DNA of 64,000 nt from JALYXV01 sp963733505 (GTDB taxonomy: Bacteria > Actinomycetota > Acidimicrobiia > Acidimicrobiales > Palsa-688). The DNA lies in contig CAVTDW010000027.1 of the NCBI GenBank assembly GCA_963733505.1, positions 62,001-126,000 of the forward strand, written 5' to 3'. A program made the position numbers and the translations under genes. Of the stretch, positions 8,465 through 21,621 are shown one piece after another. The notes under the pieces were generated by a model. It was not told the DNA's origin and ran no database searches. It saw only the letters and a program-made list of their open reading frames with translations. Position 1 is the stretch's first letter. Each line of letters begins with the position of its first letter.

Positions 8465-9784
8465 ATGACCGCCACCCCGGCCCGAGCAGCCGACGCGGAG
8501 CTGGCAGGCGACGCCGCCTCAGGCGACGTCGGCGCCTACGCCAGCCTCTATCACCGCCACATCGAGGCGGCGTGGCGGTTGGCCCAGGCCACGTCGGCAT
8601 CGTCAGGCAACGCCGCAGCCAAGGCCACGACCGACGCGTTCGTCGGGGTCGTACGTCTAGCCGGGCGCGGCCGAGATGACGTTGCCGATCAGTTCCGGCT
8701 CCACCTGCTCGCCGCCGTCTACCGAGAGGCCCACCGGGGTTCGGACCAACCGCCGTCACCGGCAAAGCGCAAGAAGGTCGGCACTGCCGTCACCGCGGTG
8801 GCGGCCGGCGCCGCCGGACCCCTGCTCGTCAATGCCTTTGCCAACTTGCCGTCGCGTTGGCGCGCGGCTGTGTGGCTGCAGGAGGTCGAAGGTCTTCCCG
8901 CCACCTCGGCCGGTGCGATCCTCGGGGTGTCGAGCGCGGCCGCGGTCCAGTTGAAGAAGCGGGCGCTCGACGGTCTCGAACACCGGGTCCTTCAGGCGGG
9001 AGGCCGCCTGCCGTTGCCCGCTCTGGCGCCGACGCTGGCCGCGACGTTGACTCCCGTTCCCGGTGAGGTGCGAGCCAGGACCGAGGCCCAGTGGAAGAAG
9101 GCGGTGGGACGCGATCGCCGCCGGGCTGCGCCGGTCGCGGCGTGGATGTCGCAGCGGGCGCCGGGACCCTTGGCCGTGTGCGCAGTGGGTTTGTGCGCGG
9201 TGGGCATCGTGGCGTTGGCGGTCGTCGGACAGGGAACGACCGGCCGGCCGGCACCGACCGGGCCGGTCGCATCGGGCGCGCCGGCTGGAAGTGGGAGCGC
9301 GGGGAGCGGCAGCGGGACCTTCAGTTTCACCACTCCAACCACTCCCAACTCGGCGTCGGGCGCCGCCGCAGCCAACGCGGGCACGGCGGGCACCGCGGCC
9401 GCGGCCAGCCAAGGGCCGCACCTGGTCGCCACGACGCCGACGACCGCGGCACCAGTCGTCGTGACGGTGCCGACGACGGTACCGGTCACCGAGACGATCC
9501 CGACTCTCCCGCCGGTCACGCTGCCGCCGGTCACCCTGCCACCGGTGACGCTGCCGCCGGTGACGCTGCCGCCCGTCACCACCCCGCCCGTCACCACCCC
9601 GACGGCCGCCGCCACGCCGGTCCTGCAAGTGGCGCTCAACACCGGGGTTCTCGGCGTCAACGTCGGGGTCGGGCCCGGCGCCTGCACCGGGGTCCAGCTA
9701 CTCACCATCAAACTCGGCTGCACCGGCGGGCCGCCAGGCCTCTCACTCGGAGGCACCCTGCTCGGCGGAATCGGCGGAAGGTAA
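8465..9784 (+). CDS. sigma-70-like N-terminal domain, transmembrane helix and PPVTL-repeat C-terminal region
   Basis: A 439-residue protein with a composite layout. Residues 1-100 resemble a degenerate ECF sigma region 2 (ASLYHRHIEAAWRLAQ); about 120-185 match sigma region 4 (LPSRWRAAVWLQEVEGLP, then an HTH-like LGVSSAAAVQLKKRALDGL). A single helix follows (about 235-255), then a Ser/Gly/Thr-rich stretch, a run of PPVTL repeats (about 349-379) and a glycine-rich tail with two cysteines. The topology suggests a cytoplasmic DNA/RNA-polymerase-binding domain tied to an exported stalk. The ATG at 8465 begins the recognisable domain. Whether it is an active sigma factor is unknown; no anti-sigma gene is adjacent. 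Confidence 0.75.
   Translation: MTATPARAADAELAGDAASGDVGAYASLYHRHIEAAWRLAQATSASSGNAAAKATTDAFVGVVRLAGRGRDDVADQFRLHLLAAVYREAHRGSDQPPSPAKRKKVGTAVTAVAAGAAGPLLVNAFANLPSRWRAAVWLQEVEGLPATSAGAILGVSSAAAVQLKKRALDGLEHRVLQAGGRLPLPALAPTLAATLTPVPGEVRARTEAQWKKAVGRDRRRAAPVAAWMSQRAPGPLAVCAVGLCAVGIVALAVVGQGTTGRPAPTGPVASGAPAGSGSAGSGSGTFSFTTPTTPNSASGAAAANAGTAGTAAAASQGPHLVATTPTTAAPVVVTVPTTVPVTETIPTLPPVTLPPVTLPPVTLPPVTLPPVTTPPVTTPTAAATPVLQVALNTGVLGVNVGVGPGACTGVQLLTIKLGCTGGPPGLSLGGTLLGGIGGR
9509..9599 (+). repeat. tandem 15-base repeat encoding PPVTL/PPVTT
   Basis: About six tandem copies of a 15-base unit encode Pro-Pro-Val-Thr-Leu, the last two ending in Thr. Wobble positions differ between copies (gtc/gtg, acg/acc), so the amino-acid pattern is more conserved than the DNA. 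This implies selection for a rigid Pro/Thr stalk and not a recent expansion. Confidence 0.8.
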
Positions 9785-9849
9785 CGGGGGGCGCAGCCCA
9801 ACCACGCTCGTCGCGTCGCTCGGCGGAGCCCACTCGATAGCCTGCCGCT

Positions 9850-11961
9850 GTGGACCTGGGGGGTAGCTGGCGGGCCGTTGCCGCCGATGAGACCCTGCGC
9901 CGCACCTTCTCCGACCCCGACTTCGACGACACCGAATGGGCCGGGATCACGGTCCCCCACCACTGGCGCTCCCACGAAACGTTCGCGGCCAGCGACGGCC
10001 CACTGCTGTACCGGCGACGGTTCGATTCACCCGACCGCAACGACCAAACGGAACCTCGTTGCCGGACTTGGCTGCAGTTCGACGGCCTCTTCTACCAGGG
10101 CGACGTGTGGTTGGACGGGTCCTACCTGGGCGACACCGAGGGCTACTTTTTCCCCCATGCTTTTGAAGTAACCGAGGCGATGGCCGAGCGGTCCGAGCAT
10201 GTCCTCGCCCTCGAGCTGACCTGCGACCGGCCGAGCGACACGACGGCCAAGCGCAACCTGACGGGGGTGTTCCAGCACTGGGACTGCATCGACCCCGACT
10301 GGAACCCAGGCGGGATCTGGCGCCCCGTGACACTCTTCGATACCGGGCCGGTGCGCGTCGCCAAGCTGCGGGTGCTGTGCGCCGACGCCAACGAGGAGCG
10401 GGCCACGCTCGACTTCGGCGCCACGCTCGACGTCGAGCAGGCGGCGCTGGTGAGTGTCACGACGGCCATCTCGGGTTCGCGGGGCCTGGCCATCGCCCGG
10501 ACCTCGGAGCATCCGCTGGCCGCGGGGGCCAACGAGCTGCGATGGCGGGTGCCGGTCGAGCACCCCGACCTGTGGTGGCCCCACGCCCTCGGCGACCAGC
10601 CGCTCTACGACGTGACCGTGACGGTGTCGATCGACGGGGCCGCCAGCGACCAGCGGACGGTCCGAACAGGACTCCGGCAGGTCCGGATGCGCAACTTCAT
10701 CGCGACCGTCAACGGCGAGCGGCTTTTCCTGAAGGGAAGCAACCAAGGCCCGACCAAGCGCGAACTGGGCGAGGCGACCCCCGAGCAGCTGGAGCGCGAC
10801 GTCACCCTCGCCCGCGACGCCGGGCTCGACCTGCTGCGGGTCCACGGCCATATCAGCCGACCCGAGCTGTATCACGCCGCCGACCGCCACGGGATGCTGC
10901 TGTGGCAGGACCTGCCCCTGCAATGGCGCTACGCCCGGGTGCGCAGGCAGGCCATGCGCCAAGCCGCCGAGGCGGTCGACCTGCTCGGGCACCACCCGTC
11001 GATCGCGCTGTGGTGCGGGCACAACGAACCAGTCGCCATCGAACACCCGGTGCGGACGGTGCCGTTCCTGGCCCGCCAGATGCTGCCGACGTGGAACAAG
11101 TCGGTGCTCGACCGTTCGATCCACCGAGCGCTGGAAAAGGCCGACCCCTCACGACCCGTCGTCGCCCACTCCGGCGTCCTGCCCCATCCGGCGTGGGGCA
11201 CCGACAGCCACCTGTACTACGGCTGGTACGTGGGCGAGGAACGGGAGTTTCCCGCGGTGCTGGCCCGGTTTCCCGTGCTGGCGCGCTTCGTGTCGGAGTT
11301 CGGCGCCCAGGCGGTGCCCGACGAGGCGCCGTGGTGCCAGCCGCAACGGTGGCCCGACCTGGACTGGGAGCACCTGGGGCGGGCCTACTGCCTCCAGGAG
11401 GCGCAGTTCGCCCGCTATCTGCCGCCGAGCTCGTTCGCCACGTTCGACCAATGGCGGCAGGCCACGCAGGGCTACCAGGCCCAGGTCGTCCGCTATCACG
11501 TGGAGACGCTGCGGCGGCTCAAGTACCGACCGACCGGGGGTTTCTGCCAGTTCCTGCTGGGCGACAGCCAGCCCGCCGTCACCTGGTCGGTACTCGACGA
11601 CCAACGCCGCCCCAAAGCGGGATGGTCAACCCTGGCGGCTGCGTGCGCGCCCGTGATCGTCGTCGCCGACCGCCCGGCCGCCACCTACCGGCCGGGCGAC
11701 GACGTGCACTTGGCGGTGCACGTGGTCAGCGACCTGCGGGTGCCGATCGCCGACGCGGTGTGCGACGCCGTCGTGTCGTGGACGGGGGGCAGCCGCAGCT
11801 GGCGGTTCGCGGGCCACGTCGACCCGGACAGCTGCGCCCGGGTGGGGCTGGTCCATCTGGCCACTCCCGATGCTGCCGGGCCGATAAACCTCGACCTGGA
11901 TCTAACGTGGCCAGGCGGGAAGGCGCACAATCACTATGCCAGCCAGATCGCAACGAAATAG
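9850..11961 (+). CDS. glycoside hydrolase family 2 (beta-mannosidase/beta-galactosidase type)
   Basis: A 703-residue enzyme with an N-terminal jelly-roll sugar-binding domain (WLQFDGLFYQGDVWLDG), an immunoglobulin-like domain, and a TIM barrel. The acid/base Glu is E393 in WCGHNEP and the nucleophile is probably E483 in VSEFGAQ. LLRVHGHISRPELY and LLWQDLPL are typical of beta-mannosidase-like GH2 enzymes, so a beta-mannosidase or exo-beta-glucosaminidase activity is likelier than beta-galactosidase; the exact sugar is unknown. No signal peptide is seen, so it is probably cytoplasmic and acts on imported oligosaccharides. Start is a GTG 65 bases after the sigma-like gene; transporters are absent nearby. 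Confidence 0.9.
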   Translation: MDLGGSWRAVAADETLRRTFSDPDFDDTEWAGITVPHHWRSHETFAASDGPLLYRRRFDSPDRNDQTEPRCRTWLQFDGLFYQGDVWLDGSYLGDTEGYFFPHAFEVTEAMAERSEHVLALELTCDRPSDTTAKRNLTGVFQHWDCIDPDWNPGGIWRPVTLFDTGPVRVAKLRVLCADANEERATLDFGATLDVEQAALVSVTTAISGSRGLAIARTSEHPLAAGANELRWRVPVEHPDLWWPHALGDQPLYDVTVTVSIDGAASDQRTVRTGLRQVRMRNFIATVNGERLFLKGSNQGPTKRELGEATPEQLERDVTLARDAGLDLLRVHGHISRPELYHAADRHGMLLWQDLPLQWRYARVRRQAMRQAAEAVDLLGHHPSIALWCGHNEPVAIEHPVRTVPFLARQMLPTWNKSVLDRSIHRALEKADPSRPVVAHSGVLPHPAWGTDSHLYYGWYVGEEREFPAVLARFPVLARFVSEFGAQAVPDEAPWCQPQRWPDLDWEHLGRAYCLQEAQFARYLPPSSFATFDQWRQATQGYQAQVVRYHVETLRRLKYRPTGGFCQFLLGDSQPAVTWSVLDDQRRPKAGWSTLAAACAPVIVVADRPAATYRPGDDVHLAVHVVSDLRVPIADAVCDAVVSWTGGSRSWRFAGHVDPDSCARVGLVHLATPDAAGPINLDLDLTWPGGKAHNHYASQIATK

Positions 11962-11985
11962 CCCCACGAGGTCCCGTCCACAACC

Positions 11986-12689
11986 ATGACGACCACGACC
12001 ACGACCGCCGCGGCGACCGTGCCGCCGCTCTACCGGACGTCCATCGGCAAGAAGATGCTGATGGCCGCCAGCGGGTTGGTCATCCTGTTGTGGTTGATCG
12101 GGCACATGCTGGGCAACCTCAAGGTCTGGCTCAACCAGCGGGAGTTCGACAGCTATGCCGACTTTCTGCGCCGGCTGGGCGAACCGATCTTCCCCCACAC
12201 CGTGTTCTTGTGGCTGATCCGGGTGGTGCTGACCGTCGCCTTCGTGGTCCACGTGTACCTGGCCATCGACCTTTCCCTGCGCAACCGGCGGGCCCGCCAG
12301 GTCCGCTACGTCCGCACCGCCCGGGTGCAGGCCGACGTCCCCGCGGTCACCATGCGCTGGGGCGGGCTGGCGCTGGCGTTGTTCGTGGTCTTCCACCTGG
12401 CCAACTTCACCTGGGGCTGGATCCATCCGGGCTACCGGTTCGTGCGCGGGTCGGTGTACGCCAACGTGGTCGGCAACTTCAACCAGTGGTGGCTGGTCGT
12501 CATCTATGTGGCGGCCATGGTCGCCTTGGCGCTGCACATCTATCACGGGACGTGGAGCATCTTTCAGACCTTCGGCGCCAACAGCCGCCGTTGGGACCGC
12601 CTGATCCGGCGCAGCGCGGGCGCCGTGGCGATCGTGATGTTCGTGGGCTTCGTTTCGGTCCCGGTCGGCGTGTTGGTGGGGGCAATCCA

Positions 12690-12693
<4 letters not shown>
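11986..12693 (+). CDS. sdhC: succinate dehydrogenase cytochrome b558 subunit
   Basis: A 235-residue, five-helix membrane anchor of the b558 type (SdhC/FrdC fusion class) with conserved histidines in the helices: IGHMLGNLK, VVHVYLAID, VFHLANFTWG and LHIYHGTWS, the expected ligands for two haem b groups. It anchors the SdhAB dimer and passes electrons to menaquinone. The gene begins 24 bases after the GH2 gene with an ATG and a Thr-rich N-terminus, and its stop overlaps an ATG (ATGA at 12690) that is the natural start of sdhA. Confidence 0.95.
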
Positions 12694-14736
<2,043 letters not shown>

Positions 14737-14740
<4 letters not shown>

Positions 14741-15576
14741 GCGTCACCGGGCTCGCCGGCGTCCAGCCCGCGCCCCCCGACTCCGACACCGACCCCGACC
14801 TGGCCGAGCACCTCCTGAACCTGACACTGCACGTGTGGCGCCAGGCGGGCCCCTCCTCGCCTGGGCAAATGGTCCGCTACGACGCACCGGGGATCAGCAC
14901 CCATATGTCCTTCCTCGAGATGCTCGACGTGGTCAACGAGCGTCTGACCAAGGAGGGCCGGGACCCGATCGCGTTCGACCACGACTGCCGCGAAGGCATC
15001 TGCGGGATGTGCGGGCTGGTGATCAACGGCGTGGCCCACGGCCCCCAGGCCGCGACGACGACGTGCGAGCTGTACATGCGTCATTTCCACGACGGCGACA
15101 CGCTGTACATCGAGCCGTGGCGGGCCGGGCCGTTTCCGGTGATCAAGGACCTGGTCGTGGACCGTGGTGCCCTCGACCGGATCATCGAGGCGGGAGGGTT
15201 CATCACCGCTCCGACCGGAAGCGCGGCCGAGGCCAATGCCACCCCCGTCGCCAAGGACGACGCCGACGTGGCCTTCGACAACGCGGCCTGCATCGGGTGC
15301 GGGGCCTGCGTGGCCGCCTGCCCCAACGCCTCGGCCATGCTGTTCACTGCCGCCAAGCTGTCCCACCTGGCGGCGCTGCCCCAGGGCCAACCCGAACGGG
15401 AGCGCCGAACCTTGTCCATGGTCGCGGCCCAGGACTCGCTGGGCTTCGGGGGCTGCACCAACATCGGCGAATGCGCCGCCGTGTGCCCGAAGGAAATCCC
15501 GATGGAGTCGATCGCCCGGATGAACCGTGAGCTGCTTCGCGCGTCACGGAAGCGCGGGCGGGCCAAGAATCGCTGA
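14737..15576 (+). CDS. sdhB: succinate dehydrogenase iron-sulfur subunit
   Basis: A 279-residue protein from a GTG that overlaps sdhA's stop (GTGA). It contains the [2Fe-2S] cysteines in CREGICGMCG, then the bacterial ferredoxin-type clusters CIGCGACVAACPNA and a CTNIGECAAVCPKEIP stretch, providing ligands for the [4Fe-4S] and [3Fe-4S] centres. It conducts electrons from the SdhA FAD to the SdhC haems. Gene order C-A-B with coupled starts is the usual layout for b558-type succinate:menaquinone reductases. Thr/Pro-rich residues upstream of the start in the same frame lie within sdhA and are not used. Confidence 0.95.
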
Positions 15577-15595
15577 AGTACCGTTCGACCCAACG

Positions 15596-16663
15596 ATGAG
15601 CCCCCGCGATGTCGAGATCTCCATCGTCAATCACGAGAACCGGGAGATGGTGCGGGCCTGCCTCCTTTCGCTGCCCGACGCCTGCGCCGCCACGAGTTGG
15701 CACGCCACGGTCATCGACAACGACTCGCGCGACGGAAGCCTGGAGATGCTGGCCGCTGACTTCGGCGACGTGGCCGTGATCGAGAACTCGGTGCGGTTGG
15801 GCTTCGGTGCCAACCACAACCAGGTGCTCCGTCGGGTCATCGAGGACCGAGCCGCACGTTACGCCCTGGTCCTGAACGATGACACGGAGGTTGGGCCCGA
15901 CGCCGTACGCCGGATGGTCGAAATGATGGACATGCGACCCGACCTAGGAGCGGTTGTCCCGACGGTGGTCGACGGCCAGGGCCGCCGGGCCGCCAGCCGC
16001 ATCTCCTACCCCGACCTCCGTAGCTGCCTTCGCCAGGACCGGACCGGCATCACCGAGCTCCCCGACGAGGAGCACGGCTGGCTGCAAGGCTGCTGCATCT
16101 TGATTCGGCGGGCGGCCTTGGTGGAGATTGGTCCCTACGACGAGCGCTTCTTCCTCTTCTATGAGGACACCGACCTCAGCCGCCGGCTGGTCGAGGCCGG
16201 GTGGTCGCTCGGCGTGTGTCCCGAGGCGAAGGTGCTCCACCACGGCCACAACTCGGTGTTCAAGCCAGGGATGGCCGAGGTCACACCCCGGCAGGGATTG
16301 CGGAGCCGCTACCTCTACTTCAGCAAGTACTACGGGCCCCGCCGTGCCCGCCTCATCTCGCTGATCGGTCGGGCAGTGATGCTTGGCCGGGCGATGAAGG
16401 CGATCGTGGTCGACCGTCGCGGCGATACGGACCGTCTCGCCCGAGCTCGTCGTCTCCTGATCCTGGCCCGTTTCGATCCCCGCTGCCCACTTCCCCCCGA
16501 GGTGGCGGCGCAGGCTCGACCAGACTCGCCACCGGTATTTCCGGCGAACCCAACGTCTGAGCCAGCCGGCGCCTGGGCGGACGTACTCGCGCTCAGCAGG
16601 GGCCGATCAAGCCGGCGTCGACGACTCCATCCAGCCAAACCCGTACCGCCCACGGGGCCCTGA
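15596..16663 (+). CDS. GT2 family glycosyltransferase, rhamnosyltransferase-like
   Basis: About 355 residues. GT-A fold motifs are clear: VEISIVNHENREMV at the N-terminus, VIDNDSRDGS, NVGFG-like VRLGFGANHNQ, the LVLNDDTEVGPDA DxD region, and WLQGCCILIRRAAL followed by FFLFYEDTDLSRRL, which typifies the rhamnosyltransferase (WbbL/RfbF) branch. It probably adds a deoxyhexose to a lipid-linked or cell-wall glycan in the cytoplasm. The ATG at 15596 is 19 bases after sdhB; it may be co-transcribed but is unrelated in function. Its last 71 bases overlap the gene on the other strand. Confidence 0.88.
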   Translation: MSPRDVEISIVNHENREMVRACLLSLPDACAATSWHATVIDNDSRDGSLEMLAADFGDVAVIENSVRLGFGANHNQVLRRVIEDRAARYALVLNDDTEVGPDAVRRMVEMMDMRPDLGAVVPTVVDGQGRRAASRISYPDLRSCLRQDRTGITELPDEEHGWLQGCCILIRRAALVEIGPYDERFFLFYEDTDLSRRLVEAGWSLGVCPEAKVLHHGHNSVFKPGMAEVTPRQGLRSRYLYFSKYYGPRRARLISLIGRAVMLGRAMKAIVVDRRGDTDRLARARRLLILARFDPRCPLPPEVAAQARPDSPPVFPANPTSEPAGAWADVLALSRGRSSRRRRLHPAKPVPPTGP

Positions 16664-17417
16664 TAGCGGCACAGCGTCGCGGGCCAGACGCGAGACCCGT
16701 CCATCCGGGGCGGTCAGGAGCAGCGGCGCAAGGGCCAGCGGTTCGGGCCACGATCGCCTGCCCCGCCAGCACGTCCGGCGTCGCGGCAGAGAACGCGACG
16801 CCGTCGGCCATGACCCCTGACGCCCAACTGTCCGGCACCGACCACCAGTCGTGGATGCCCCAGCGATGCTCGCGGACGCCGGTGCCGTCGAAGGCCAGCA
16901 CCTCCTCCGCCACCAGGATCTCCCCCGTGACCCGGCAGGGCTGCCAGTACTTCGCCTCGCCGTGCCACGACGCCAGCGTGGTGGCCTCCCATTCCAGGTC
17001 GTAGCCGAGCCCGATGCGGTCCCCCCGCTCACCGCGATACGCCTCGTCGGGATCGTCGAGCGCCACCGCGAACGCCTCCAGCCCCACCGACCAGTGATCG
17101 AGCGGGGTCTCACAGTTGACCGCCGACCAGATCCCCTGCCCCCGCACCTCGAGGTCACGTCCCCGGGGCAGCTCGACCTCGTGGTCTCGGACCAGTACCA
17201 ACCGTCGGCCCTTGCCGACCAGGGCCGCCCAATACCAGGCCACCCCGAGGTTGGGATACAGGCCAAGGCGCACGTAACCGCCGAGGGAGCCGTCAGGTGC
17301 GGCAAAATCGAAGTACCACGACTCGCCCCACAAGGGTTCGGACCCCGGGCGGTGACGCCGCTCGTCGGCCGCCGCGACCATCGCCATGGCCTCGCACGGT
17401 AGCCACAACCGCTCCAT
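16593..17417 (-). CDS. AttH/CrtC-type lipocalin-like protein (DUF7064-like)
   Basis: About 274 residues from the ATG at 17417; an alternative ATG at 17387 gives a slightly shorter product. The first half has SWYFDFAAPDGSLGGYVRLG, the second the GVREHRWGIHDWW segment, a variant of the G-x-R-D-H-x-W-G motif in lipocalin-like proteins related to carotenoid hydratase CrtC/AttH. These bind or hydrate hydrophobic ligands; many actinobacteria carry them near lipid genes. Here it is divergent, with 19 bases between, from a sterol-carrier-like gene, which fits a lipid role. Activity is unknown. Confidence 0.65.
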   Translation of the reverse strand: MERLWLPCEAMAMVAAADERRHRPGSEPLWGESWYFDFAAPDGSLGGYVRLGLYPNLGVAWYWAALVGKGRRLVLVRDHEVELPRGRDLEVRGQGIWSAVNCETPLDHWSVGLEAFAVALDDPDEAYRGERGDRIGLGYDLEWEATTLASWHGEAKYWQPCRVTGEILVAEEVLAFDGTGVREHRWGIHDWWSVPDSWASGVMADGVAFSAATPDVLAGQAIVARTAGPCAAAPDRPGWTGLASGPRRCAAIRAPWAVRVWLDGVVDAGLIGPC

Positions 17418-17436
17418 CGCTGATAGACCTACAGGC

Positions 17437-17809
17437 GTGGCGCGATACCTGAGCGACGAGTGGTTCGACCACCTCGGTGCTCTGGCGGGCCCCGCCACGG
17501 CCGCCGCGGATCTGGTCCTGCAGCACCTCGTGACCGCGGGTCCAGCAGGCGACGTCGAGTATCACGTCCGAGTCGCCGACGGGCGCCGTCACGATCTTCC
17601 GAGGACCGGCCCCGGACCCCGACATCACCTTCGCCGAGGACTACGCCACCGCGGCCGCTATCGCCAGCGGCCAGCTGAGCGCACCCGCCGCCCTCCTGGC
17701 GGGTCGCATCCGCGTCGGTGGTGACATGGCGGCACTCATCGCCCGCCAGGATCTCCTGGCGGCCGGCGATCCCATACCAGCCGCCGTCCGGGCGGCCACG
17801 ACCTACTGA
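17437..17809 (+). CDS. SCP2 sterol-carrier-like protein, broken by a frameshift
   Basis: The GTG at 17437 opens a frame with YLSDEWFDHLGAL and a LVLQHLVTAGP-type strand, then loses sense after VADG. The next frame continues seamlessly with VTIFRGPAPDPDITFAEDY, ATAAAIASGQLSAPAALLAG and RIRVGGDMAALIARQ up to the stop at 17807. Together they form a normal 123-residue SCP2-like domain, which binds lipids in a hydrophobic cavity. The break sits in GGG at 17581-17583, where removing one G restores the frame. The stop overlaps the next ATG (TGATG), so the two genes are translationally coupled. Confidence 0.75.
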
Positions 17810-18774
17810 TGGCCGGGCCCCGCCCCAAATCGCCCGGGTGGTATCCCGACCCGGACATCCTCCCGGGGTCGAAGGGTGTCCTGCGCTACTGGAGCGGCCG
17901 ACACTGGACGGATCGGCGCCGACCGGCGCCGGTCCTGGCCGACTTCGACCTGAGCCGGCCCATGGGCGCGCCACGTGGAGTGGTCCAGAGCCGGATGCTC
18001 GACCGACCAGCCCGTACGGTGGAGTTGCCGGCGCCGGCCGCCGAGATCTCCGCCACCCGGGAGGGTCCGGGGCGGCCCGACACCATGGACCGGCCCTCGG
18101 GCGGCGAGGGTCGCGGCATCGAGCTGCCGACCGCGACCGGAGGTGGGCACGGCGCCCCGCCCCAGCCTCCAGGGTCGGGTGGGGGAGGCGGCGGTGGTGA
18201 CGGTGGCGGCAAGGGCGACGACGGCACACCGCTCGCGGGCAAGGGCATCCGGGCGCACCGGAAGTGGTGGGTCCTCGGCGGCCTGGCGGTCGTGGCCACG
18301 ATTGCGGTGATCCTGGCGGGCGAGGCAATGCGGCCCCCGTCGCCCGGCCCCCGGGTGCTGACCGACCGGCAGTTCGTGAAGCTGGCCAACGCCGATTGTG
18401 TGAAGACCATGCCCACCCTGCGACCACCCGACGGGGGGCCCCTCGGCAGCTTCGTGTCGCCGTCGCAGGCCGCGACCCAGATCGACACCGCGGCGTCGGG
18501 GCTCGACGCCCTGGCCAACCGCCTGGCGACCCTGCCGGCGGCCGAACCCGACCGGCCGCACATCGCGACCTGGCTGGATGCCTGGCACCGCTACGACGCG
18601 ATCGGCCACCAGTACGCCGATCATCTGCGGGTGCACGGGGCGGGCGGTAAGGCGCCCGCCGTGCTCCAGACGGGTGCCAATTTGGCCAAGTTGGCGGACA
18701 ATTTTGCCCGCGCCAACGGGCTGGGCGATTGCCTGTTCGCCTTTGCCTACCGACCGGACCCCAGCCAGCTTTGA
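17809..18774 (+). CDS. DUF2510-domain membrane protein
   Basis: A 321-residue protein. It opens with PGWYPDPDILPGSKGVLRYW and SGRHWTDRR, a clear DUF2510 domain of actinobacterial membrane proteins. A Pro/Gly-rich linker with a run of glycines follows (about residues 90-145), then one transmembrane helix (about 155-175), and a helical extracytoplasmic C-terminal domain of about 145 residues containing two cysteines. Function unknown; DUF2510 usually sits on the cytoplasmic side of membrane proteins. The start codon overlaps the stop of the SCP2-like gene by one base. Confidence 0.75.
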   Translation: MAGPRPKSPGWYPDPDILPGSKGVLRYWSGRHWTDRRRPAPVLADFDLSRPMGAPRGVVQSRMLDRPARTVELPAPAAEISATREGPGRPDTMDRPSGGEGRGIELPTATGGGHGAPPQPPGSGGGGGGGDGGGKGDDGTPLAGKGIRAHRKWWVLGGLAVVATIAVILAGEAMRPPSPGPRVLTDRQFVKLANADCVKTMPTLRPPDGGPLGSFVSPSQAATQIDTAASGLDALANRLATLPAAEPDRPHIATWLDAWHRYDAIGHQYADHLRVHGAGGKAPAVLQTGANLAKLADNFARANGLGDCLFAFAYRPDPSQL

Positions 18775-18852
18775 CGGCCCGATGGCTCAGCTGATCGGTG
18801 ACCCGCTGAGGTACAGTCGCTCCATCGTCTCCTACCGCTCGGAGGTACCAGC

Positions 18853-19071
18853 GTGACCCTTGCCGAGGTGATCGACGACCACTTTCTGATCCGCTATCGA
18901 GCCCTGCTCGACGCCGAGGACAAGGCGTTCGACGAGCTCGAACATGCGTATGAGGACGGGGACCGCGCCCACTTCGAGCAAGACCTCTGCGAGTGGCGGG
19001 CGGCCATCCAGCGCAAGCTGGACTACCTGCACCGCCTCGGCGTCGTGCTTCCTCCCGCCGTCGCCATCTAG
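18853..19071 (+). CDS. small helical hypothetical protein
   Basis: A 72-residue, strongly acidic and helical protein with no family I recognise. A GGAGGT at 18841-18846 lies six bases before the GTG at 18853, which fixes the start. The sequence reads as two amphipathic helices (DHFLIRYRALLDAEDKAFDELEHA and a second ending in KLDYLHRLG). It stands alone between the DUF2510 gene and the converging mdh gene, so nothing in the context says what it does. Confidence 0.6.
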   Translation: MTLAEVIDDHFLIRYRALLDAEDKAFDELEHAYEDGDRAHFEQDLCEWRAAIQRKLDYLHRLGVVLPPAVAI

Positions 19072-19084
19072 CCAAACCGGCCCC

Positions 19085-19107
19085 GGCCCGACGGCCCCTA
19101 CCGGGCC
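19085..19107 (+). terminator. weak hairpin between the 72-residue gene and mdh
   Basis: GGCCCG (19085-19090) pairs with CGGGCC (19102-19107) across an eleven-base loop and is followed by a pyrimidine stretch (cctttcct). It is located between convergent genes where a terminator is expected, but the stem is short and there is no real T-run. Confidence 0.3.
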
Positions 19108-19178
19108 CATCCTTTCCTAGCAACACATGACCGCCACGGTACATGAACTGCTATGAAAGCCCGACGATTGCGCCAGGG

Positions 19179-21367
<2,189 letters not shown>

Positions 21368-21621
21368 GGGCCGAGACTACTGCCGTCACCTGGCGCTGCC
21401 GTCCTCGCGGGAGCGCCGCCCGCGCTCGGGGGGCCCGTCCATACGAAATGTCGGCCAATAGGGTCGAATTGGGCGTGAGAGCCGTTGTTCTGGTTCAGCA
21501 AACGCCGCCGGAGGACGATGACAAGTCGGGTGAGACTATTCCTTGACATGGCCTCGCAAGCTCCCGGGAAGGTGGTCGGCGTGTCCAGCGGCAAGCTCGT
21601 AGCGGACGGGCTACCAGCATC

